The position numbers were made by a program, and so were the translations under genes. DNA of 7,813 bases from Candidatus Moraniibacteriota bacterium (GTDB taxonomy: Bacteria > Patescibacteriota > Minisyncoccia > Moranbacterales > UBA1568): positions 1-7,813 of the forward strand of contig JAUYFO010000080.1 of NCBI GenBank assembly GCA_030690925.1, written 5' to 3'. Within the stretch, counting starts at the first letter, position 1. The number at the start of each line of letters is the position of its first letter. Below the pieces are notes generated by a model that saw only the letters and a list, made by a program, of their open reading frames with translations, was not told where the DNA came from and made no database searches. Positions 1 through 4,436 of the stretch are shown one piece after another.

Positions 1-218
1 CTGCGTCCGCGTCCTATAATCCAGGGAAAGAAAATGATGCGCCAGCCGAGACGTTTTCGGAGCAGTGTTTTGAGAGGGAGTAGTTTCAGTTTTGGGACTT
101 CGCTCTGCAGGATGGGAGCGTAGCCGAAAATAGGGGCCAGATCGTTGAAGATGCTGAAAAAGAATGGTTCGATATCAACCAGCGTGCCATCTAAATCAAA
201 AATGATAGTCTTTTTCAT
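1..218 (-). CDS. HAD-superfamily hydrolase, N-terminal part (cut by window edge)
   Basis: Reading from the start at 218 gives 72 complete codons before the window ends. The protein opens MKKTIIFDLDGTLVD, the DxDGT motif I of haloacid-dehalogenase-type phosphatases. In the family Asp8 is the nucleophile and Asp10 the acid/base. The next residues (FFFSIFNDLAPIFGY and on) fit the start of a helical cap domain. Motifs II-IV and the C-terminus lie outside the window, so substrate and subfamily cannot be called; phosphatase or phosphoglycolate-phosphatase-like activity is only the generic expectation. The gene follows the ferric-reductase-like gene by 24 nt on the same strand and may be co-transcribed with it. 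No Shine-Dalgarno sequence precedes the ATG. The family call is firm and the function open. Confidence 0.85.
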   Translation of the reverse strand, partial: MKKTIIFDLDGTLVDIEPFFFSIFNDLAPIFGYAPILQSEVPKLKLLPLKTLLRKRLGWRIIFFPWIIGRGR

Positions 219-242
219 GGAGCTATTCTAGGGGATGTGGTA

Positions 243-1052
243 TCAGTATCCGATCCAGCGTGTGGCAACCAGGACATACAGTATGATGAGAATCCAAAAA
301 CTGGCTAAGAAAAATCTTCGCCCACGAGCTTTGATAGGTTCATTCATTGAGATTTCTTTTGTTGTGAAGCCAAAGTCTCGAAAAAGAAAGATTGACTCAT
401 AGAGACGAACAATCACTACCCAGGTAAAAAATAAAGTGACCATGATGCCAAGTCCCGGGAGCCAAGGATTGGCGAGTTCAGCAGTTGGAGCGCCACCACC
501 TTTTGTCAGCCACTTGACCCAGCCAGCCCATTTCATAGTGTAGACATGAATGAGTGTCAGAGCGATCACCAGACGGAGCCCCCAGCGTTGCAAGAACCAC
601 CAGCGACTGGCACCAATGATGTCGATAGCCTTTTTGAAAGAGATGATGAAAAGGGAAATGAGTAGGAATATTCCTATAAGACCAGCACCGAAGGTAATGG
701 AATCAAGATCTATTTTTGACTGAGGAAACTTGAGAGGGAGAAAGAAGTAGGAGATGATTGCATGAAAGAATATGAAAAAGCCGCCCACGATACCGATTTC
801 TTTGCGATAGCCAAGCCATTTGTCGAAGCGGCCGAAATAGCGGACGATAGGACCGATGAGAAATGTAAATGCGAGCAGTACTGTGCCGACGCTGGCGATT
901 ACTTTATTAGGGACAAACAAGGGATCAGCTGTTGATGGTGCGTCGAAAAAATAGCCACGACGGATAAAAATATAGAACCCCATGAACACGGTCAGCGACG
1001 CTGCTATAAGCAACGAGATGAGATAGTCTCGCATGCTTGATGGTTTATGCAT
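243..1052 (-). CDS. Ferric-reductase-like (MsrQ/YedZ-type) haem membrane protein
   Basis: This is a 269-residue integral membrane protein with about seven predicted membrane segments, near residues 9-30, 50-73, 85-106, 121-139, 157-175, 200-217 and 247-265. The core resembles the ferric-reductase-like transmembrane domain, whose members carry electrons across the membrane through b-type haem held by paired histidines. Only two histidines lie in membrane segments: His97 in HAIISYFF and His169 in LTLIHVYTMKW. That suggests a single bis-His haem site rather than the two of true ferric reductases. There is no FAD or NAD(P)H domain, so the electron donor must be another protein or quinone, as in MsrQ. 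ATG at 1052 is used; a second ATG at residue 7 is possible. A promoter lies at 1086-1114. The neighbouring DsbB-like gene suggests a shared extracytoplasmic redox role, which is inference. Confidence 0.7.
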   Translation of the reverse strand: MHKPSSMRDYLISLLIAASLTVFMGFYIFIRRGYFFDAPSTADPLFVPNKVIASVGTVLLAFTFLIGPIVRYFGRFDKWLGYRKEIGIVGGFFIFFHAIISYFFLPLKFPQSKIDLDSITFGAGLIGIFLLISLFIISFKKAIDIIGASRWWFLQRWGLRLVIALTLIHVYTMKWAGWVKWLTKGGGAPTAELANPWLPGLGIMVTLFFTWVVIVRLYESIFLFRDFGFTTKEISMNEPIKARGRRFFLASFWILIILYVLVATRWIGY

Positions 1053-1085
1053 AAGTGTGTGTTACTTTTTTAACATTTGTTGCTT

Positions 1086-1114
1086 ATTATAATAAACACC
1101 GGAGAGTATCAAAA
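1086..1114 (-). promoter_or_regulatory. Promoter for the ferric-reductase-like gene
   Basis: On the minus strand the -35 box TTTTGA (1109-1114) is followed by a 17-nt spacer and a perfect -10 box TATAAT (1086-1091). Transcription would begin near 1079, leaving a leader of about 27 nt before the ATG at 1052. The gene could thus be expressed independently of the dsbB-like gene upstream. Confidence 0.55.
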
Positions 1115-1180
1115 GGTGTCATTGCTAGGTGAATTCCCAGAGTACCTGAGAGAAGTTTTCTGCGGGGTCATTTTTATTGA

Positions 1181-1208
1181 ATTTTAGCATACTCTTTTAC
1201 GGTACCAA
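1181..1208 (-). promoter_or_regulatory. Possible second, extended -10 promoter after the dsbB-like gene
   Basis: Just past the dsbB-like stop, the minus strand reads TTGGTA (1203-1208), a 16-nt spacer and TAAAAT (1181-1186) preceded by TGC, giving an extended -10 element. It would start RNA near 1174, about 120 nt before the ferric-reductase-like ATG. It could be a tandem promoter for that gene or start a short RNA. The evidence is motif match only. Confidence 0.28.
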
Positions 1209-1211
1209 TTT

Positions 1212-1718
1212 CTACGCTTGCTGCGATTTTTGATAGGCCAGATAGGAAAGCCAGACGATAGCAGAAAGAGCCAACATCCCCATGAAGGGAATGGTGATAA
1301 AGTCGAAAATGATGATAGGTGACTCGCTACACGATGGTTCCAAGGCCGAGGTGGAACAGGGGATGAGAAATGGGTTACCCAAAACGTACTTCTGAAAGTG
1401 TCCGTAGTAATGGTAACTGGCAAACAGGAGTCCGAGCGTACCCATGATGCCAGTAATAAAGTGATTGGTTTGAGTCCGGGTGGCCACAGAGACGGCGGCG
1501 ACGATGGCGATAGGGAAAATAAAAATGCGTTGCCACCAGCACAGCGGACAGACAGGGCTGAGGTATAGATACTGGTAGACTAGCGCTCCGAGTATCGAAA
1601 ACCCCGAAAAAAGCCCGATGAGCTTCATCCAGACATCATAGGGGACTTGACCTAGTCTTTCTCGGATGCGTGGTGAGACGAGGTAGCCGACAAGTGAAAG
1701 CAGTGTGACGGCTCCCAA
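1212..1718 (-). CDS. DsbB/BdbC-type disulfide bond formation protein
   Basis: This membrane protein reoxidises a DsbA-like thiol oxidase and passes electrons to quinone. From the TTG at 1718 it has 168 residues. The first redox pair is Cys57-x2-Cys60 in CPLCWWQRIFIFP, a hallmark of DsbB/BdbC, with the Arg that in the family lies at the quinone site. The second pair is Cys121 and Cys130 in the outer loop CSTSALEPSC. Four membrane segments fit roughly residues 1-14, 35-52, 62-79 and 88-106, plus a last one at 138-162. The start is uncertain. The frame stays open up to a TAG at 1800-1802, and the upstream residues (STLLSVLALL) would complete an otherwise short first membrane segment. No ATG or GTG occurs in that extension, only ATA (1764-1766) and ATC (1758-1760). 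The DsbA-like partner is not in the window. Confidence 0.87.
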   Translation of the reverse strand: MGAVTLLSLVGYLVSPRIRERLGQVPYDVWMKLIGLFSGFSILGALVYQYLYLSPVCPLCWWQRIFIFPIAIVAAVSVATRTQTNHFITGIMGTLGLLFASYHYYGHFQKYVLGNPFLIPCSTSALEPSCSESPIIIFDFITIPFMGMLALSAIVWLSYLAYQKSQQA

Positions 1719-1801
1719 AAGGAGGGCAAGTACCGAAAGAAGCGTGGAATATTGATGGATATTTATAGTCGTAGATGGAGGAGTGCAAGAATTACTCCCC
1801 T

Positions 1802-1830
1802 AGTATAGCGCAGTTTTTAAGAAGTGGTAA
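1802..1830 (-). promoter_or_regulatory. Promoter for the dsbB-like gene
   Basis: On the minus strand TTACCA (1825-1830), a 17-nt spacer and TATACT (1802-1807) form a good sigma-70-type promoter. RNA would begin near 1795, inside the open frame of the dsbB-like gene. The leader would be about 77 nt if translation begins at the TTG at 1718. It lies back to back with the flavoprotein promoter on the other strand. Confidence 0.55.
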
Positions 1831-1833
1831 TGG

Positions 1834-1862
1834 TTGACTTTTTCTAGTTTATGAGAGATTAT
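1834..1862 (+). promoter_or_regulatory. Promoter for the BaiN/YhiN-like flavoprotein gene
   Basis: TTGACT (1834-1839), a 17-nt spacer and GATTAT (1857-1862) would start RNA near 1869, about 19 nt before the ATG at 1888. An alternative is the extended -10 element TGATACAAT at 1872-1880, which would place the RNA start almost on the ATG and make the message leaderless. That alternative has no good -35 box. The two cannot be separated by eye. Confidence 0.42.
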
Positions 1863-1887
1863 GCTTTGTCTTGATACAATACTATTC

Positions 1888-3165
1888 ATGGATTACGACG
1901 TGATTGTTATCGGGGGCGGACCGGCCGGGATGATGGCTGCTGGACGAGCGGCAGCATGCGGTGCCCGTGTTTGTTTGCTCGAAAAAAATCCTACCCTCGG
2001 AACTAAACTCCTGATCACCGGAGGCGGGCGTTCCAATGTAGCTAATGCGGAATTTGACCAGCATATTTTTTTGGCCAAGTTTCATGATGCCGCGAAGTTT
2101 CTTTTTTCACCACTCTCACCATTCGGGGTGCAGGATACCATTGATTTCTTTCATGGGCAAGGTATGCCGACCAAGGTGGAAGCAGAGAAGCGAGTGTTTC
2201 CGGTGAGTTTTAGTGCTCAGTCTGTCTGTAATGCGCTGGTGCGCTATATGCGTGTGGGGCGGGTAACCGTATTGACCGATAGGGTGGTCGTCGGGCTGGA
2301 AACGATTGTTGATACCGTCAGTGGCGTGCGGCTGAAGAGTGGCACGTTGCTTCAGGCTCAGGCGTATGTCTTGGCTACTGGTGGTCAATCGCGGCCAGAA
2401 ACTGGTTCGACAGGCGATGGCTTTCGGTGGCTCGAAATGATTGGCCATACTGTGATAGCTCCACGACCAGCGCTGGTGCCACTCGTTATCCGTGAGTCGT
2501 GGGTGCATGCTCTTTCTGGCGCCAGTTTTTCTGATGTGAAACTTTCTTATTTTCAGGGCGAGAAAAAAATAGAAAGTAGAAAAGGAAAGATTCTTTTTAC
2601 TCACTTCGGACTGAGTGGGCCACTGGTGCTCAATATGAGTCGCAGTATCAGCGAGTTTCTCGAGTATGGTGAGGTGACGGTATCGCTTGATTTTATGCCG
2701 ACTAAAAATATCGGCGAGATAGATCGAGAGATTCAGGTACTTTTTGCAGCACAAAAAAATAAGCAGGTAAAAAACAGTTTCGATGGCTTCCTGGTGCCAC
2801 TGATAATCCCGGTATTGTTGAAGTTGACTGGTATTAATCCCGATACGCCGGTACACAGTGTCAGTCGAGATGAACGTTTGAGTTTGGCTCGGGCCGTAAA
2901 AGATTTGCGGATGACGGTGACCGGACTCTTGGGTGAAGACAAAGCCATTGTCACTAGCGGAGGAGTGTCCTTGGAAGAAGTGGATTGTAAATATATGCGT
3001 TCCCGACTCTACTCAAATCTTTACCTCGTTGGTGATGTCCTCAATATCGATCGTCCATCAGGTGGCTACAGTTTGCAATTGTGCTGGACCACCGGATTTG
3101 TGGCTGGTACCGCTGCCGCAAAAACTGGTACAAATACCACGGATATCAGTAGATCCATGGGATAA
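1888..3165 (+). CDS. BaiN/YhiN (HI0933) family FAD-dependent oxidoreductase
   Basis: This is a 425-residue flavoprotein of the HI0933/YhiN/BaiN family, variously annotated as NAD(P)/FAD-dependent oxidoreductase or aminoacetone oxidase-like; the true substrate is not known for most members. The FAD-binding Rossmann motif is at the start (VIVIGGGPAGM, residues 5-15) with acidic Glu32 (LLEKN) for the ribose. The family motif GGGRSN sits at 45-50, where relatives usually have GGGRCN. Further family blocks are LATGGQSRPETGSTGDG, FTHFGLSGPLVLNMSR and, near residues 377-405, NLYLVGDVLNIDRPSGGYSL, which closes the FAD site. I chose ATG 1888 because the Rossmann strand begins at once; the in-frame ATG at 1861 adds nine residues unlike the family and overlaps promoter elements. 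No Shine-Dalgarno sequence is present. The 3' end overlaps the convergent methyltransferase-like gene by 20 nt. Confidence 0.9.
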   Translation: MDYDVIVIGGGPAGMMAAGRAAACGARVCLLEKNPTLGTKLLITGGGRSNVANAEFDQHIFLAKFHDAAKFLFSPLSPFGVQDTIDFFHGQGMPTKVEAEKRVFPVSFSAQSVCNALVRYMRVGRVTVLTDRVVVGLETIVDTVSGVRLKSGTLLQAQAYVLATGGQSRPETGSTGDGFRWLEMIGHTVIAPRPALVPLVIRESWVHALSGASFSDVKLSYFQGEKKIESRKGKILFTHFGLSGPLVLNMSRSISEFLEYGEVTVSLDFMPTKNIGEIDREIQVLFAAQKNKQVKNSFDGFLVPLIIPVLLKLTGINPDTPVHSVSRDERLSLARAVKDLRMTVTGLLGEDKAIVTSGGVSLEEVDCKYMRSRLYSNLYLVGDVLNIDRPSGGYSLQLCWTTGFVAGTAAAKTGTNTTDISRSMG

Positions 3166-3568
3166 GACGCATGGTTTTCTTCGTATATGTATCATACTCT
3201 GGAAATTTGGCTCGAAGCAATTTTTCTTCGTAATTGATTTTTGCCATCAAGTCACCGAGAAGCAGGAGCCAAGCAGTTATCGAGAACGCATCTATTTTGA
3301 GAAGTACCCACGATAGCGTTACAAGCAAAACGGCTGTGTACATTGGGTGACGGATCAGGCAATACGGACCAGCAACAATCAATGTTTGATGCTCCTGAAC
3401 ATCGGGCAAGACGCTGACACGAAACCGCATGACGAGCACCGCCCAAAGACCTAGTATCACTCCAATCGCCAGCAGGAAATGAGATACAGAGTTACCTACT
3501 ACCCCGCCATACCAGGCAAGGAAAATAATGAGAGAAAATTGTATGCCGACTAACAGATATGATTTCAT
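3146..3568 (-). CDS. Isoprenylcysteine carboxyl methyltransferase-like membrane protein
   Basis: This 140-residue membrane protein belongs to the ICMT/phospholipid-methyltransferase-like group. Known members transfer a methyl group from S-adenosylmethionine to lipid-linked substrates. Bacterial homologues act on unknown substrates. Visible segments are near residues 4-22, 29-46, 76-91 and 95-109. The cofactor-binding block is GPYCLIRHPMYTAVLL (residues 68-83, with RHPMY at 73-77). The C-terminal signature is YEEKLLRAKFPEYDTYTKKT (113-132), then a hydrophobic end RLIPWIY. It is short for the family but both signature blocks are intact, so it appears complete. The stop lies 20 nt inside the end of the flavoprotein gene on the other strand. 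No convincing Shine-Dalgarno sequence or promoter precedes the ATG; copy 1 of the 158-bp repeat lies about 47 nt upstream. Confidence 0.82.
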   Translation of the reverse strand: MKSYLLVGIQFSLIIFLAWYGGVVGNSVSHFLLAIGVILGLWAVLVMRFRVSVLPDVQEHQTLIVAGPYCLIRHPMYTAVLLVTLSWVLLKIDAFSITAWLLLLGDLMAKINYEEKLLRAKFPEYDTYTKKTMRLIPWIY

Positions 3569-3614
3569 AGGCGGCTTTTCACAAATGCTGAGAACATGGG
3601 ACGCTGTTGGAACT

Positions 3615-3772
3615 TATTACCAAACGAAGTGAGTGAAGCGAAAACTTGTTTTCGTTTCCGAACGCAGTGCCGGTAAAATCAGGTGGAATATCCCGCGGCT
3701 TGCCGCGGAAAGAAACGAACATCAGTTCGTTTTTGAGTGGAGGGCTTGCCCTGGGGTGGACACCTGTTATTT
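3615..3772. repeat. 158-bp structured repeat, copy 1
   Basis: This is a direct copy of 6167-6324 with eight substitutions and no gap. On the plus strand it folds into two parts. Part I is closed by TTACC (3617-3621) with GGTAA (3672-3676) and holds a 10-bp hairpin (3635-3644 with 3649-3658, loop CTTG). Part II is closed by CAGGTG (3680-3685) with CACCTG (3761-3766). It holds CCGCGG-CTTG-CCGCGG (3693-3708), a 10-bp hairpin with an ATCA loop (3711-3720 with 3725-3734) and AGGG-CTTG-CCCT (3741-3752). G·T pairs 3638/3655 and 3712/3733 favour the plus strand as the RNA. No promoter, T-run or convincing reading frame is visible. It lies between the methyltransferase-like gene and tRNA-Gln. It could be a structured RNA, a REP/MITE-like element or a regulatory mRNA module. 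Confidence 0.9.
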
Positions 3773-3791
3773 ATATGACCAAGAGTCGTTT

Positions 3792-3806
3792 GCTGGGGAG
3801 GATGGG
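3792..3806. repeat. 15-bp direct copy of the tRNA-Gln 3' end (distal)
   Basis: The 15 bases GCTGGGGAGGATGGG are identical to 3946-3960, which is the last 14 nt of the tRNA-Gln gene plus one flanking base. The orientation is the same. Tail duplications of a tRNA are what site-specific integration into tRNA genes leaves behind, so this could be an attachment-site remnant. Chance or local duplication is possible at this length. Confidence 0.6.
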
Positions 3807-3807
3807 T

Positions 3808-3929
3808 ATCCGTCGCTAAAGCTATGGGATACCTAGTACTCACTCCATACTGTCACCAAGACTTCAAAATAGCAAAGCTACTCTGAAGCCTACCCTACGC
3901 TATTCCATAGCTACGGAGTAGCGACGGAT
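3808..3929. repeat. Inverted-repeat element between the two tRNA-tail copies
   Basis: The outer arms are ATCCGTCGCTA (3808-3818) with TAGCGACGGAT (3919-3929), and AGCTATGG (3820-3827) with CCATAGCT (3905-3912). They are offset by a 6-nt insertion in the right arm (3913-3918). Inside is a second hairpin, 3862-3873 with 3877-3888, loop of 3 nt. It is 12 bp long on the minus strand thanks to two G·U pairs; on the plus strand those become A·C mismatches. This favours a minus-strand RNA, the direction of tRNA-Gln. No protein is encoded. It may be a small non-autonomous element or a processed tRNA trailer structure. Confidence 0.6.
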
Positions 3930-3946
3930 GGCTTGGCGAAAGATAG

Positions 3947-4018
3947 CTGGGGAGGATGGGATCGAACCATCGTATGGGAGCTTCAAAGGCTCCTGCCTTA
4001 CCGCTTGGCTACTCCCCA
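3947..4018 (-). tRNA. tRNA-Gln, anticodon UUG
   Basis: The 72-nt cloverleaf folds without mismatch. The acceptor stem is TGGGGAG with CTCCCCA (first pair U1-A72, usual for tRNA-Gln) and the discriminator is G. The D arm is GCC/GGC, the anticodon stem is GGAGC/GCTCC with loop CTTTGAA and anticodon TTG (3984-3986), the variable loop is 5 nt, and the T arm is GATGG-TTCGATC-CCATC. The 3' CCA is not encoded (the next bases are CTA), so a CCA-adding enzyme is needed. It starts 25 nt after the NTF2-like stop with no clear promoter of its own, so it may be cut from the dnaX transcript. Its last 14 nt recur at 3792-3806. Confidence 0.96.
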
Positions 4019-4043
4019 GGATGCCTGAATCATGAATCAAAGT

Positions 4044-4436
4044 TTAAGTACTTTTGCTCAAATGTTCGTGGAGCATTTTCCATCTGTCGCCCACTTTTCC
4101 TATCACATTCGTTCCTCTTCCTGTGCCAGATAACTTTTCTCCGTCTACTTCGCCCTCCCAATAGAAATCATATACACATACAGCGAGTTTTTTATCGACA
4201 CTTATCCACTGAGTGTTACGAATCTGGTACTTTTCGTTCTGTATTTTATTCCAAGTATCTACAAAGGCTTGTCGTATAGTATTGACCCCGATATATGAAC
4301 CATCAGAAAACCAGTACACGGCGTCTTTATCAAGGAGAGGAGCGACCTTGTCAAAGTCGTGTGTATTTGTAGCAACTTCATATTCTTTCAAAAATTGATC
4401 TAATTTGCTACTCATAATTCCTATTTCATGCGTCAT
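4044..4436 (-). CDS. NTF2/SnoaL-like (DUF4440-type) protein
   Basis: This 130-residue protein has the cone-shaped NTF2-like fold pattern. There is an N-terminal helix pair (residues 9-36, KLDQFLKEYEVATNTHDFDK), the strand with DAVYWFSDGSYIGVNTIRQAF (38-58), and strands ending in GDRWKMLHEHLSKS, the usual close of SnoaL_3/DUF4440 proteins. Members are ligand-binding or small-molecule enzymes with diverse roles. No catalytic set can be assigned here, so the function is unknown. The first ATG overlaps the dnaX stop (ATGA), suggesting translational coupling. A second ATG at residue 8 (start 4415) is preceded by AGGA and is a real alternative, since the first seven residues lie before the fold. 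tRNA-Gln follows 25 nt downstream. Its place behind dnaX does not by itself imply a replication role. Confidence 0.8.
   Translation of the reverse strand: MTHEIGIMSSKLDQFLKEYEVATNTHDFDKVAPLLDKDAVYWFSDGSYIGVNTIRQAFVDTWNKIQNEKYQIRNTQWISVDKKLAVCVYDFYWEGEVDGEKLSGTGRGTNVIGKVGDRWKMLHEHLSKST

Noticed and set aside
2116..2856. Minus-strand frame of 246 codons inside the flavoprotein gene
   Set aside because: It is antisense to a gene with clear family motifs throughout. Its His/Arg-rich composition fits a shadow frame.
3633..3836. Open frame on the plus strand across repeat copy 1
   Set aside because: It is open only because the repeat is free of stops in that frame. The start codon falls within the first hairpin, the protein resembles nothing, and the frame in copy 2 does not give the same full product. 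The pairing pattern explains the sequence better.
3947..4018. tRNA reassignment or recoded stop codons, as in some CPR lineages
   Set aside because: The anticodon is a normal UUG for glutamine. Genes end properly at TGA, TAG and TAA with family-typical C-termini, so UGA recoding is not supported.
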